Shown here: positions 1-6,842 of the stretch, one piece after another | Layout of the letters: the number at the start of each line of letters is the position of its first letter | Numbering within the stretch: position 1 is the stretch's first letter | Source: a virus | Length of the DNA: 45,446 nt | Strand: one strand, 5' to 3' | Virus record (IMG/VR): IMGVR_UViG_3300027805_000022 | Span: 1 to 45,446 of that record | Program-made: the position numbers and the translations under genes | The notes under the pieces: model-generated | The model's database searches: none | Seen by the model: the letters and a program-made list of their open reading frames with translations, nothing else | Told to the model about the DNA's origin: nothing

Positions 1-122
1 TTATCAGCATTCTCTACTAGCTCTCTAACTCCGTCATTATTGCCAGAAATACAAAACATATTGATCTTGTGCAGGAAAGCCTCATATTGGGCCACTTTTT
101 GCTTAAGCGTCGGATTTTTCAT
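1..122 (-). CDS. partial CDS, unknown phage protein (3' end outside window)
   Basis: An open frame of 40 codons starts with ATG (MKNPTLKQKVAQYEAFL...) and runs off the left edge without a stop. It begins just 1 nt past the stop of the next gene upstream, as expected for the last visible member of this minus-strand operon. The visible part is a charged, probably helical segment. I do not recognise it. Confidence 0.6.
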   Translation of the reverse strand, partial: MKNPTLKQKVAQYEAFLHKINMFCISGNNDGVRELVENAD

Positions 123-123
123 A

Positions 124-456
124 TTATCGATTATAGCGGTCTTTTCGTACAATGTCAAGCCTATCTTTTAGCCAGGCGTACAATGCCCAATGGTAATGTG
201 TATAATTCGGATCCCCCTCGTAATGAAAGAAAGCGTGCCCAATGTCAAAATAAACATCAGCCGCGATTTTATTCTTTAATCCTTTTATATTTTTTACATT
301 AAAATTATTTAAATTTACAGCGCCATCCATGCCGAAATCCCAAGTATAATACGCAACTTTAGCTTTTCGGTCTACATAATATACGTCAACATATATTGGC
401 TCTTTGCAGGTCACTAATCCAATTTCGACAAAGTGCTTTTTAAGATAGAGTTTCAC
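124..456 (-). CDS. conserved phage protein, paralogue of 17335-17682
   Basis: A 110-residue protein of unknown function. Its C-terminal half (HAFFHYEGDPNY, then HWAL, AWL and DR) is nearly the same as in the gene at 17335-17682, so the two are paralogues. The start is GTG, preceded by AAGGAG about 11 nt upstream, and overlaps the end of the YopX gene by 17 nt. The conserved His, Asp and Tyr residues suggest a compact globular domain, but no catalytic site can be named. Confidence 0.85.
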   Translation of the reverse strand: MKLYLKKHFVEIGLVTCKEPIYVDVYYVDRKAKVAYYTWDFGMDGAVNLNNFNVKNIKGLKNKIAADVYFDIGHAFFHYEGDPNYTHYHWALYAWLKDRLDIVRKDRYNR

Positions 457-808
457 GTTTTACAAGTTCTCCTTTTTCGTTATACATATAATCTTCAATC
501 AAATTACCAACAACTTCTAAAGAGTCAAATGAAATATCAGCAAATAAATCATAGCCTTCTTGTACTTCTACTACATATGAACAATAATCGTTCATATACC
601 TGACAATTCCTATATCTTCTTTGGTGTCTGTTTTAAATGTAACAACATCGTCCTCGTATATTTCTTTCATGTTCTTATCCCAAATACCAATAAACTGATA
701 AATGCGTTCGTAAGCGAGTTTATAATCGGATACTGTAATATTCCAAAGATCAAAGTAATCAAACTTCTTTTCTTTATAGTCCCAAACTCTAAATTTTTTA
801 TTATTCAT
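440..808 (-). CDS. YopX-family protein (copy 1 of 4)
   Basis: A 122-residue YopX-type phage protein. The family pattern is clear: an N-terminal F-R-V-W-D, a central Q-F-I-G-I-W-D-K-N-x-K-E-I-Y-E-D-D-V block, and a terminal L-E-V-V-G-N strand. YopX proteins are small beta-rich proteins common in phage accessory regions, with no settled function. Three more copies lie at 3296, 3763 and 9381. The gene sits 2 nt from its upstream neighbour and overlaps its downstream neighbour by 17 nt, so it is read as part of an operon. Confidence 0.92.
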   Translation of the reverse strand: MNNKKFRVWDYKEKKFDYFDLWNITVSDYKLAYERIYQFIGIWDKNMKEIYEDDVVTFKTDTKEDIGIVRYMNDYCSYVVEVQEGYDLFADISFDSLEVVGNLIEDYMYNEKGELVKRETLS

Positions 809-809
809 T

Positions 810-1088
810 TTAATTATTGATTTTTTTTAGCAACCTGTCAACTTCTTTAGTTCGTTCAATCTTAATCTTTTGCAGTTGTTCGATAAGATAGTCAGCGCCT
901 TGAATTTCTCTATACAAATCGTTCAAGTCCAGGACTTTTTCATGATGATCAGAGTTAATAAAAAATTTAGGCTCTGTATAGTTATCGTTTGCAATTTCGT
1001 GAAGGGTCGTGTCGAGCAGGTCGAGTATGCCTACTTTTGTCTCTTTTGAAATTTTGATTTTGCCAGGTTGCTTATATGCTGTATTCAT
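810..1088 (-). CDS. hypothetical protein, charged helical
   Basis: I do not recognise this protein. It is about 92 residues, begins MNTAYKQPGKIK, and has a C-terminal helical stretch rich in Lys and Glu that could form a coiled coil. A longer frame with a TTG start at 1127 exists, but that extension is the promoter itself (TTGACG at 1122-1127 and TAATAT at 1099-1104). I therefore take the ATG at 1088, 10 nt after the -10 box. Confidence 0.75.
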   Translation of the reverse strand: MNTAYKQPGKIKISKETKVGILDLLDTTLHEIANDNYTEPKFFINSDHHEKVLDLNDLYREIQGADYLIEQLQKIKIERTKEVDRLLKKINN

Positions 1089-1098
1089 TGTGGTACTA

Positions 1099-1127
1099 AT
1101 ATTAAAGAATATTTCTGGAAACGTCAA
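1099..1127 (-). promoter_or_regulatory. early-type promoter for the 810-1088 gene
   Basis: TTGACG (1122-1127) and TAATAT (1099-1104) are separated by 17 nt on the minus strand. The start codon follows 10 nt after the -10 box, so the leader would be at most a few bases. It belongs to the repeated promoter type described under findings. Confidence 0.75.
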
Positions 1128-1402
1128 TCTTTTTTTACATCTTCTCCAAAAATTAATTTGTGCAATTTATCCAAACCCTCTTGATGAACATCCCATTCTT
1201 TTTTAAGACCCAAGCAATAGCAAATCTTTTCTGCTAGAGGATAAAGAAAGTCTTGTTCGTATTTCAAGTATACATAAAGATAATGAGGCTTTCTAGTCTT
1301 AAACAATCTCATTGCCCACATGATTATATTTGCAATAAATTCAGAAAGTCTGAATAAACCACCTACAATTACAATACTAACTATTTTTTGTTTGAGTGTC
1401 AT
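1124..1402 (-). CDS. small membrane-associated protein, unknown
   Basis: A 92-residue protein. Residues about 8-32 are hydrophobic (IVSIVIVGGLFRL, then FIANIIMWAM) and look like one membrane segment or amphipathic hairpin. The rest is soluble and basic, with two Cys in EKICYCLGLKK. The ATG follows directly after the previous gene's stop. Its own 3' end runs into the promoter of the next gene. Function unknown. Confidence 0.8.
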   Translation of the reverse strand: MTLKQKIVSIVIVGGLFRLSEFIANIIMWAMRLFKTRKPHYLYVYLKYEQDFLYPLAEKICYCLGLKKEWDVHQEGLDKLHKLIFGEDVKKD

Positions 1403-1657
1403 TTAGATATCCCTTATAGACATTCCAACAATCGTTCCATCCTTATTATATTCTGGAAATGTCGGTGCTTTCATTCCTGGTTCGTAATTTAAATTTTCAA
1501 ACATATCTATTTCTTTCTTTCCTAATTCATTCCAAAATTCCAATACTTTTGTGAGCGTTTTATAATCAACCCCGTATATCATTTTATACCTGTGGGATAA
1601 TTCATAAAATGCACAAAATACTTCATCTATTTCCGTTTGTGAAGGGATTTTATACAT
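1403..1657 (-). CDS. hypothetical protein
   Basis: An 84-residue soluble protein beginning MYKIPSQTEIDEVFCAF, with no recognisable domain. It is acidic and mostly helical by composition, with a loop-rich C-terminus containing several Pro and Gly. It ends exactly where the next gene begins (cattta on the plus strand), which supports operon translation. Confidence 0.82.
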   Translation of the reverse strand: MYKIPSQTEIDEVFCAFYELSHRYKMIYGVDYKTLTKVLEFWNELGKKEIDMFENLNYEPGMKAPTFPEYNKDGTIVGMSIRDI

Positions 1658-1658
1658 A

Positions 1659-2198
1659 TTAAGGACTTGTTGTGTTTGGAATTGGATTGCTGGTGCTTAG
1701 AGGTTTTTGCCACATTGGATCTCTTCGTATACCAATTTTTGCAAAATCTTCATCAAACTTAGCTTTCTTTTCTCTCCATTTTTTCTGTTTTAGCCATTCG
1801 TTATTTTCTGGACTGAGATGATATTCTCCAAAAGAATTCCAATCTTCTTCTGTCATTTTTTGATCAACTTCATCAAAGAAGATCATTTCATCTTCGCTTG
1901 TGGTTTTTAAAGGCACTGCTTCATCTGGATAGTTATATTTTGCGGTAACTTCAATATTATTAGAAGCAAGTGTTCTTAAAAAGTCATCATATTTTTTAAG
2001 AATTAGAAATGAATTACCACCAGCATTCATAAGAGCTTCACCAAGTTGCATGAAGTTTTTTAGATAAAGATCTGAGTTTTCTTGTTTTGTTAGTATAGGT
2101 TTGATATCAGGAATAAAAGGACGTGGAGGCGGAACGGGACTAGTAGGAGGAACATAACTTCCATTCGATGGGTTTAATGGCTTAATAATGTTATTCAT
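1659..2198 (-). CDS. hypothetical protein with proline-rich N-terminus
   Basis: 179 residues. The first 35 are proline-rich and probably disordered (PPTSPVPPPRPFIP). The middle is helical, and the C-terminus (about 155-179) is again rich in Pro, Ser, Asn and Thr. Such disordered ends around a helical core often mark binding proteins, but no partner can be named. The ATG is separated by 8 nt from the preceding stop. Confidence 0.85.
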   Translation of the reverse strand: MNNIIKPLNPSNGSYVPPTSPVPPPRPFIPDIKPILTKQENSDLYLKNFMQLGEALMNAGGNSFLILKKYDDFLRTLASNNIEVTAKYNYPDEAVPLKTTSEDEMIFFDEVDQKMTEEDWNSFGEYHLSPENNEWLKQKKWREKKAKFDEDFAKIGIRRDPMWQKPLSTSNPIPNTTSP

Positions 2199-2206
2199 TT
2201 GTTATA

Positions 2207-2845
2207 TTATTCCTCCCACTTTCCAAGTGTTTTTAGAAATGCCTCTGCGCGTTGACGGGCGGTTGCTCGGTTCATCTTCCATGTATCGTTATACATGCTA
2301 TCTGGGTTGCAAACGGAGTAGAGGTTATCTAAATATTTTTCCTGTAAAGATTCCGCAAGCGTTTCCTCTGCTTCGCGCATCGCGTTGAGGTCGTTGCAGT
2401 AATCGGGAATGACTTTAACTGTAGCGGAGGACGGCCATGAAATTCGGCGTTGTTTTGCTGCTTTAGGAGTAAAGAAGCCAGTCTTCCACGCCTCTGGACG
2501 ATCTTTGTAGCCGTGCGGGTTTTGAATTACATCCAACCCACAGGCTTCTGCAATAGCGATATTCATTTTTAAAATTTGAGGTTTCGCGTGAACTGAGTCT
2601 TTTGCTTTGCGTTTTCCCACAAAACAGTTGAAGTAATGCGTGATTATTTCACATTGTTCTGCTGTTAATTTTCGTTCGAAGGGTGTGTGAGAGATAATGC
2701 TTTTTGTGGCTACATGATACCGAAAACTCATTCTTCGCTTCTTGTTATCAAAGCGAATGTGAAAGATATACTCTGTTATCGTTCGTTCATCATCAGCAAA
2801 AACGGGAGTTGCGCTGCCAAAGGCAATCTTGTTTCTTTTCTTCAT
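2207..2845 (-). CDS. hypothetical protein, ends like phage ABA-sandwich-type proteins
   Basis: About 212 residues from the ATG at 2845 (MKKRNKIAFGSA). The C-terminal pattern D-L-N-A-M-x-E-A-E-x-x-L, then a spacer, then A-T-A-R-Q-R-A-E-A-F-L-K-T-L-G-K-W resembles the ends of many small phage and prophage proteins. Codon use is visibly more GC-rich than in its neighbours, which suggests recent arrival. The start is set by an ATGA overlap with a tiny upstream ORF carrying GGAGAAGGG just before this ATG. A longer frame from 2869 ignores that signal. Confidence 0.85.
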   Translation of the reverse strand: MKKRNKIAFGSATPVFADDERTITEYIFHIRFDNKKRRMSFRYHVATKSIISHTPFERKLTAEQCEIITHYFNCFVGKRKAKDSVHAKPQILKMNIAIAEACGLDVIQNPHGYKDRPEAWKTGFFTPKAAKQRRISWPSSATVKVIPDYCNDLNAMREAEETLAESLQEKYLDNLYSVCNPDSMYNDTWKMNRATARQRAEAFLKTLGKWEE

Positions 2846-2898
2846 AAGATTTTCCCTTCTCCAAGGCATTTTGCATTTATTAGTTTTTCGTTTGTCAT
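2842..2898 (-). CDS. 18-residue leader ORF coupled to the next gene
   Basis: The ORF starts MTNEKLINAK and ends TGA inside the ATGA shared with the 2207-2845 gene. Its ATG lies 7 nt after a good -10 box, so it would be translated from a leaderless mRNA. Its last codons include GGAGAAGGG, a Shine-Dalgarno for the following gene. This looks like a device to bring ribosomes onto the downstream start. It may also act as a regulatory peptide, but nothing shows that. Confidence 0.5.
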   Translation of the reverse strand: MTNEKLINAKCLGEGKIL

Positions 2899-2905
2899 GT
2901 GATAG

Positions 2906-2934
2906 ATATTAGAGATTGTTTGAGGGAACGTCAA
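2906..2934 (-). promoter_or_regulatory. early-type promoter upstream of the 18-residue leader ORF
   Basis: TTGACG (2929-2934), 17 nt spacer, TAATAT (2906-2911), then 7 nt to ATG at 2898. It overlaps the 3' end of the preceding gene (stop at 2909). Confidence 0.8.
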
Positions 2935-3115
2935 GATTTTTCTTAGCAAAAGCCATAGTAGAACCATCAGAATGTTTTACTAAAAATTTTCCGTTCTTGT
3001 ATTGCTTCTGTACAGTACAAACCTGTCCAATATATTTTCTATATTCTTTAGTCATATATAAATCATTATTTCGATTAACAATAACATCTTGTTGTTCTGT
3101 AATAATTTTTTCCAT
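2909..3115 (-). CDS. small basic beta-rich protein, unknown
   Basis: 68 residues. The central part (IGQVCTVQKQYKNGKFLVKH followed by DGST) has the alternating pattern of a small beta barrel or KOW/SH3-like fold, which often binds nucleic acid or protein. That is an inference from pattern only. Its 3' end is used by the promoter for the next transcript. Confidence 0.8.
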   Translation of the reverse strand: MEKIITEQQDVIVNRNNDLYMTKEYRKYIGQVCTVQKQYKNGKFLVKHSDGSTMAFAKKNLDVPSNNL

Positions 3116-3120
3116 TTTGC

Positions 3121-3312
3121 TTATCTAATCCAATCAGAAATATCCCAATAACTTTCAAACCCCATAAAATATTCTCCTCTGTTCCAAAATTGAAATTGTA
3201 AACAACCAACCATGATAATAAAACAACATCCATTTAATTTTGGCGAAAGTATCTCAAACCCTAGTCCAAAACTTCTAACAAGCTTAAATGTAAATTTATA
3301 CGTCTTTATCAT
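3121..3312 (-). CDS. small membrane-associated protein
   Basis: 63 residues with a hydrophobic middle (CCFIIMVGCLQFQFW). The start ATG overlaps the upstream YopX gene by 17 nt, an arrangement seen elsewhere in this operon. No known function. The overlap and spacing support it being real despite its size. Confidence 0.65.
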   Translation of the reverse strand: MIKTYKFTFKLVRSFGLGFEILSPKLNGCCFIIMVGCLQFQFWNRGEYFMGFESYWDISDWIR

Positions 3313-3766
3313 TAGTTTTTTTATTCAAAAATTCACAATCACTCAACCAACAATCACAAACCAAACATTCTCCATTGTGATCTGGATTACAAGGCAATTG
3401 AAAAATATTTCCAACTACTTCAAAGTATTTCATATAATCCATTAGGTCTTCAAATGTTTCAAAAGCATTCTTAGTTCTAACTCCAAATGATGCTCTGTCT
3501 TCAAGCCATATAACTTCACCAAAAAAGTCTACTTTTCCAGTATAGCTAGATCTTACTCTGTCACCTTCATAGATTGGTTTTTTATTCTTATCGTAGAGTT
3601 CGGTAAATTGCTGAAAGACTATCTCATCAAATTTAGCAACATCATAATAATGAGCTTCTCTATAAGCATCATAACCAATTTTCTCTAACTCAAAATCAAT
3701 GCTTCTCAAATCCACAAAACGTTTTTCAATTTTGTGCCAGACTCTATAATTTGGGATTCTGTTCAT
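3296..3766 (-). CDS. YopX-family protein with a Cys-rich tail (copy 2 of 4)
   Basis: 156 residues. The YopX pattern is present: YRVWHK at the start, Q-F-T-E-L-Y-D-K-N-K-K-P-I-Y-E-G-D in the middle, and F-E-V-V-G-N-I-F. Unlike the other copies it carries about 35 extra C-terminal residues with five cysteines (C-N-P-D-H-N-G-E-C-L-V-C-D-C-W-L-S-D-C), plus His, which could bind a metal. It overlaps the upstream YopX copy by 4 nt (ATGA-type). Confidence 0.9.
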   Translation of the reverse strand: MNRIPNYRVWHKIEKRFVDLRSIDFELEKIGYDAYREAHYYDVAKFDEIVFQQFTELYDKNKKPIYEGDRVRSSYTGKVDFFGEVIWLEDRASFGVRTKNAFETFEDLMDYMKYFEVVGNIFQLPCNPDHNGECLVCDCWLSDCEFLNKKTNDKDV

Positions 3767-4164
3767 TGTTTTAAAAGTTCACTATTTTCGAAAACATTTC
3801 CGATTACTTTAATTTTCATTTTATAGACGTAATTGACAAGATCATGCAAATATGCATAAACGAACGTTCCTTCCTCGGAATTACCAGTAACTACAAAAGC
3901 ATCGTGATAAAATATATTCGCAATGCATTTTTTGTCATTTCTTTCAAATTCTATAATATCACCCTCCCAAATTTCGTTTCGGTCTATGTCTTTTATACCA
4001 GTATATTGCTGAACAACATATTCGTCGCCACCAGAACCATTCTGAAGGTTTTGAAATTGTCCATTCAAAGTAAGAACATAATGTCCTTGATATCCTTTGT
4101 CTGGATAGGTGAATTGTTTTGCTAGTTTGTCCCAAGCTCGGAATTTAAGAATTCTGTTGTTCAT
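3763..4164 (-). CDS. YopX-family protein (copy 3 of 4)
   Basis: 133 residues with the standard YopX signature: LKFRAWDK at the N-terminus, V-Q-Q-Y-T-G-I-K-D-I-D-R-N-E-I-W-E-G-D-I-I-E-F in the middle, and the terminal I-K-V-I-G-N-V-F-E-N. This is the most canonical of the four copies. Its start lies inside the end of a 55-residue upstream ORF. Tandem YopX copies suggest local duplication. Confidence 0.93.
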   Translation of the reverse strand: MNNRILKFRAWDKLAKQFTYPDKGYQGHYVLTLNGQFQNLQNGSGGDEYVVQQYTGIKDIDRNEIWEGDIIEFERNDKKCIANIFYHDAFVVTGNSEEGTFVYAYLHDLVNYVYKMKIKVIGNVFENSELLKQ

Positions 4165-4312
4165 TTAAAAATTTCTTTCTGTCTTCTCTTTCTTTAATAG
4201 CTTTTTCCACTACTTCTTTAAGTTGAGGATTTGTTTTCAAAAACTTTTCTTTATTAAACTCTGGATGATTCACTATAAGATCAATAGCACTTTGCACAAA
4301 TTCTGGATTCAT
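4145..4312 (-). CDS. 55-residue hypothetical helical protein
   Basis: A short gene fills the gap between two larger ones: MNPEFVQSAIDLIVNH, then a helical Lys/Glu-rich C-terminus ending NEQQNS. Its ATG forms an ATGA overlap with the upstream gene's stop, and its end overlaps the YopX start by 20 nt. The two links make it a credible operon member. Function unknown. Confidence 0.75.
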   Translation of the reverse strand: MNPEFVQSAIDLIVNHPEFNKEKFLKTNPQLKEVVEKAIKEREDRKKFLNEQQNS

Positions 4313-4575
4313 TGTTTGTATTTTTTTCTCTCTAGTCTAACTTCTTTTCTCTCCATGTCAAGCTTTTTGATTTGTTCTTCAATTTTTTTGTTTCTACGCT
4401 TTCCAAAATCAAAACTATAAGCTCCGAAAGGAATTGCTGTATTTTGTAACTTTGTAATCTCTCTATCCAACTTTTGCAATTTTTTAAAAATGGTCGAAGA
4501 AGCACGACTCGAACGTGCGCCACTCATGCGTCCATGGTTGTTCTTTCCTCCTAAACTATTCTTCGAAATTTTCAT
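4309..4575 (-). CDS. basic coiled-coil protein whose 5' codons contain a tRNA-like element
   Basis: 88 residues, very basic. The C-terminal half is a likely coiled coil of Lys/Glu/Arg repeats. The ATG at 4575 forms an ATGA overlap with the upstream gene, and the stop forms another with the downstream gene, so the frame from 4575 is well supported. Yet codons from about 4 to 28 coincide with the tRNA-like sequence at 4491-4565. Either this is dual-use sequence, or translation begins later (a TTG inside) and the tRNA was inserted here. Confidence 0.6.
   Translation of the reverse strand: MKISKNSLGGKNNHGRMSGARSSRASSTIFKKLQKLDREITKLQNTAIPFGAYSFDFGKRRNKKIEEQIKKLDMERKEVRLERKKYKQ
4491..4565 (-). 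tRNA. tRNA-like element, CCA encoded, aberrant anticodon arm
   Basis: The minus strand folds as a tRNA. The acceptor CGAAGAA pairs fully with TTCTTCG, the D stem is GTTT/GAAC with a GG-containing loop, and the T arm is GCACG-TTCGAGT-CGTGC with five pairs. It ends in A-CCA. The region between D and T arms is about 21 nt, with a weak CCAT/GTGG stem and an oversized loop, and I cannot assign an anticodon. It could be a decayed tRNA, a tRNA mimic, or a tRNA with an unusual anticodon arm. It lies in frame inside a coding sequence. Confidence 0.5.
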
Positions 4576-4856
4576 CTTAGTCTCAACTTACAAATTTCTT
4601 CTAAAGCCACATCATACAACATGTTTTTTGCTGCTAAAGCTGATAATACGTATTCCTTTTCCTTTTTAAGTTCATTCACACTTTCGCACAACGTATCCAC
4701 AATATCTTTAATAGTTTGAAAACTACCAATAGAATCTTCTTTTATTTCAATTTCTGGTAATGTGGTTTCTGCTTTTTCTTTAATATAAACAAACGTCAAA
4801 GCTGCGTCCTTTAAAAGAGCATTAAAATTATTTTTTTCTTGTATTTTGTTATTCAT
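4572..4856 (-). CDS. hypothetical helical protein
   Basis: About 94 residues from ATG at 4856 (MNNKIQEKNN). The in-frame GTG at 4871, which directly follows the upstream stop, would add five residues and is an alternative start. Helical and charged, with a heptad-like segment in the C-terminal half (VNELKKEKEYVLSALAAK). No family recognised. Its end forms an ATGA overlap with the next gene. Confidence 0.75.
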   Translation of the reverse strand: MNNKIQEKNNFNALLKDAALTFVYIKEKAETTLPEIEIKEDSIGSFQTIKDIVDTLCESVNELKKEKEYVLSALAAKNMLYDVALEEICKLRLR

Positions 4857-4871
4857 AGTACATTTTTTCAC

Positions 4872-5159
4872 TTAAAGTTTAAATTGCTTATCGTTTCCAA
4901 AATGTATTGAACAAAGAATATCTACGCAACCATGAATTTCTGTCATCATATTTGGGTGCGGGAAACTGGATATTGAAGATGACCTAAAGAAACTTTCTGG
5001 CCAATCTGAACCAGTAGAAATAGTACGAATTGGTTCCAATGTTTCAGAGTCTTTTATTGTAATTTCAACAAAGTATCTTTTTTCTTTCACGATATTTTTT
5101 TTAATAATATTAAAATTTTCTTCATCCCAAACATACTTTGTGTCTTCTGGATTTCTCAT
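4872..5159 (-). CDS. hypothetical protein
   Basis: 95 residues, start MRNPEDTKYVWDEEN, mixed alpha/beta composition, with a Ser/Pro-rich loop near residue 60 and a Cys/His-containing end (HGCVDILCSIHFG). Not recognised. The spacing of 3 nt from the upstream gene fits operon expression. Confidence 0.8.
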   Translation of the reverse strand: MRNPEDTKYVWDEENFNIIKKNIVKEKRYFVEITIKDSETLEPIRTISTGSDWPESFFRSSSISSFPHPNMMTEIHGCVDILCSIHFGNDKQFKL

Positions 5160-5162
5160 ATT

Positions 5163-5558
5163 TTACAATGACAATATACAATAAATAAAACCAACAGTCA
5201 AGAACAAAGTGATAACCATATAAGAAACCAATGCTTTTTTAATTTCATGAATTTCTTTCTTAGACTCCTGATCGTTTTTTGTAATTTTTTCAAGTAAAAC
5301 AAGCGAGTCTTCGTCAATCTTTCTGCATCTTGCTAGCATTGTTTCGAGTAGAGTATTATTACGAATTTCTGCTTCTGTTCTCAACTCAGCTATATCTTGT
5401 TTTCTTGCATTAGTTTCTTGTCGAAACTTATCAATTGCTCCAGGTACACTTTCTATAGAAATTCCAGCATAACCAATTATATTGGTGTCAGTTGAAATAT
5501 AATTTGGATTATTGTTTATTTGGTCTGTAGTTTTGTTTAATTTGTCAATTAAGTCCAT
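5163..5558 (-). CDS. coiled-coil protein with C-terminal membrane anchor
   Basis: 131 residues. The central 60 residues are helical with heptad character. Residues about 110-131 (LVSYMVITLFLTVGFIYCILSL) form a single C-terminal membrane segment, so it is a tail-anchored protein with its bulk in the cytoplasm. Function unknown. Similar layouts occur in phage proteins that remodel or guard the inner membrane. Confidence 0.82.
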   Translation of the reverse strand: MDLIDKLNKTTDQINNNPNYISTDTNIIGYAGISIESVPGAIDKFRQETNARKQDIAELRTEAEIRNNTLLETMLARCRKIDEDSLVLLEKITKNDQESKKEIHEIKKALVSYMVITLFLTVGFIYCILSL

Positions 5559-5573
5559 ATAGTCAGTATAAAA

Positions 5574-5807
5574 TTATTCAAACATTCTAAGAACTGATTG
5601 TTTAAAATCAGCTACCGCTTCCTCTGAAACTGTTTTAACTTCTTTTGTAATCAGTTCAGCTAACCATGATGGTACTTTTACTTCCTTAATGTTTCTATCA
5701 TTGTATTCGTCTTTAGAATTGTCGTAATATGTAATTAAAGAATAACTATCATTGATAATTGCAGATACTGCTTTTTTTGGAAGTTCAATGAAATTTTTAT
5801 TTTTCAT
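5574..5807 (-). CDS. hypothetical protein, first gene of a leaderless transcript
   Basis: 77 residues starting MKNKNFIELPKKAV, a small soluble acidic protein with a helical C-terminus. Its ATG is 6 nt after the -10 box of the promoter at 5814-5843, so the mRNA should start at or next to the ATG. It shows no L-x-E tag like the late genes despite the similar MKNK start. Confidence 0.82.
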   Translation of the reverse strand: MKNKNFIELPKKAVSAIINDSYSLITYYDNSKDEYNDRNIKEVKVPSWLAELITKEVKTVSEEAVADFKQSVLRMFE

Positions 5808-5813
5808 ATAACC

Positions 5814-5843
5814 AATATAAAATTATTAGTAGGAAATGTCAAG
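5814..5843 (-). promoter_or_regulatory. early-type promoter for the 5574-5807 gene
   Basis: TTGACA (5838-5843) and TATATT (5814-5819), spacer 18 nt, then 6 nt to ATG at 5807. The -35 box lies inside the last codons of the upstream gene (stop at 5826-5828). Confidence 0.8.
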
Positions 5844-6158
5844 CCAATTTGTATCATCTGGCATTTTTTCTACATTTACTCCAGCTTCTTTGGATTTTTC
5901 TATAATGTTATGTAAAACTCCATAACCATATGTAGTAGAACCATAACGATTTTCGTTACAGGCATAAACAGAACCAGAATAACCTTCAAATAAATAGAAA
6001 TTTTCTTCTTTTGTAACTTTTGTAATTCCGCTATTTAGTTTCCATGAATCTCCGTCCAAATATCCACCGTGCCAACAAGCAAATACTTTATAGGTTAAAG
6101 GAAATTTTTCTCCTTCGATTTTAACAACTAGCCATTTATCGGGACAATACTGAGTCAT
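5826..6158 (-). CDS. conserved phage protein (GGYLDGDSWKLNSG motif)
   Basis: 110 residues. The block F-A-C-W-x-G-G-Y-L-D-G-D-S-W-K-L-N-S-G-I followed by F-E-G-Y-S-G-S-V-Y-A-C matches a family I know from many phage accessory regions, with no assigned role. The Trp, Gly and Asp pattern suggests a beta-rich compact fold. Its 3' end overlaps the next promoter. Confidence 0.85.
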   Translation of the reverse strand: MTQYCPDKWLVVKIEGEKFPLTYKVFACWHGGYLDGDSWKLNSGITKVTKEENFYLFEGYSGSVYACNENRYGSTTYGYGVLHNIIEKSKEAGVNVEKMPDDTNWLDISY

Positions 6159-6160
6159 AA

Positions 6161-6361
6161 TTAAAAATGGTCTGGAATGTTTCTAATAGCCTGATCAAGC
6201 TTCTTATATAAATTTGGAATTTTTGTTTCGTTTTGTTTTTCTTCGGTGTAAAGTTTACCATCAAACCAAATTTTACCAGTAGAGTCTTTTATTTCAATTT
6301 TATGAAATATAGTTTCATTTTGAAACATTCTGTAAATTTTTGTTGTTAGTTCGTCGTTCAT
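6161..6361 (-). CDS. hypothetical small protein
   Basis: 66 residues, beginning MNDELTTKIYRMFQ. The middle (IEIKDSTGKIWFDGKL) looks like a beta hairpin. Its start overlaps the upstream gene by an ATGA-type junction. Unknown function. Confidence 0.78.
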   Translation of the reverse strand: MNDELTTKIYRMFQNETIFHKIEIKDSTGKIWFDGKLYTEEKQNETKIPNLYKKLDQAIRNIPDHF

Positions 6362-6618
6362 AAAAGTGTTTTATAATCTTCAAAAATTTTAATTAAACCT
6401 ATTGCGCTTTCTCCAACTAGATTTTTCAAAGTTAAAATACTATCTCTACTAACTGGATTTGAAATGACCTTTGTATCTATTTCACATTTATTTTCTTTCC
6501 CGCTCTGTTCTTCAGTAACAATAACTTGAATTTTGTAATTAGATGTTAAAACTGAAGGAAAGTCTTCAAGCATGGCTTTAACTTCGTTTTTTGTTTTTTC
6601 TATTTGTTCTTCATTCAT
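6358..6618 (-). CDS. hypothetical small protein
   Basis: 86 residues starting MNEEQIEKTKNEVK, an acidic alpha/beta protein. It is one of a run of five short ORFs beginning with M-N or M-K that share beta-hairpin then helix layouts and may be distant paralogues (6161, 6358, 6624, 6839, 7027). That relation is an impression and not an alignment. Confidence 0.78.
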   Translation of the reverse strand: MNEEQIEKTKNEVKAMLEDFPSVLTSNYKIQVIVTEEQSGKENKCEIDTKVISNPVSRDSILTLKNLVGESAIGLIKIFEDYKTLL

Positions 6619-6623
6619 AAAAA

Positions 6624-6842
6624 TTAATTGTTCATTTTCTCATGTTTTCGATACACCTCTAAACAATATTGTTTTTTGTTATTATAATATTCGATTAAAA
6701 TCATACAAAGTGCTTGTTGAATATTCAGTCCTTTACTGGTAAAAGGTAGCAGCAATCTTTCAATATCTAGAAGATCATTTTCACATTTTTCTAGTTGATC
6801 TAATCTATTTTTTGTAACGTTTATGTTTATTGTATCATTCAT
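6624..6842 (-). CDS. hypothetical small helical protein
   Basis: 72 residues starting MNDTININVTKNRLDQLEKC, helical with several Cys. The first ten residues form a strand followed by a helix (KNRLDQLEKCENDLL), a shape seen in small DNA-binding or partner-binding phage proteins, but there is no firm motif. ATGA-type overlap with the upstream gene. Confidence 0.78.
   Translation of the reverse strand: MNDTININVTKNRLDQLEKCENDLLDIERLLLPFTSKGLNIQQALCMILIEYYNNKKQYCLEVYRKHEKMNN

Noticed and set aside
3844-4125. 93-codon plus-strand ORF
   Set aside because: Antisense shadow of a YopX gene with a canonical protein sequence.
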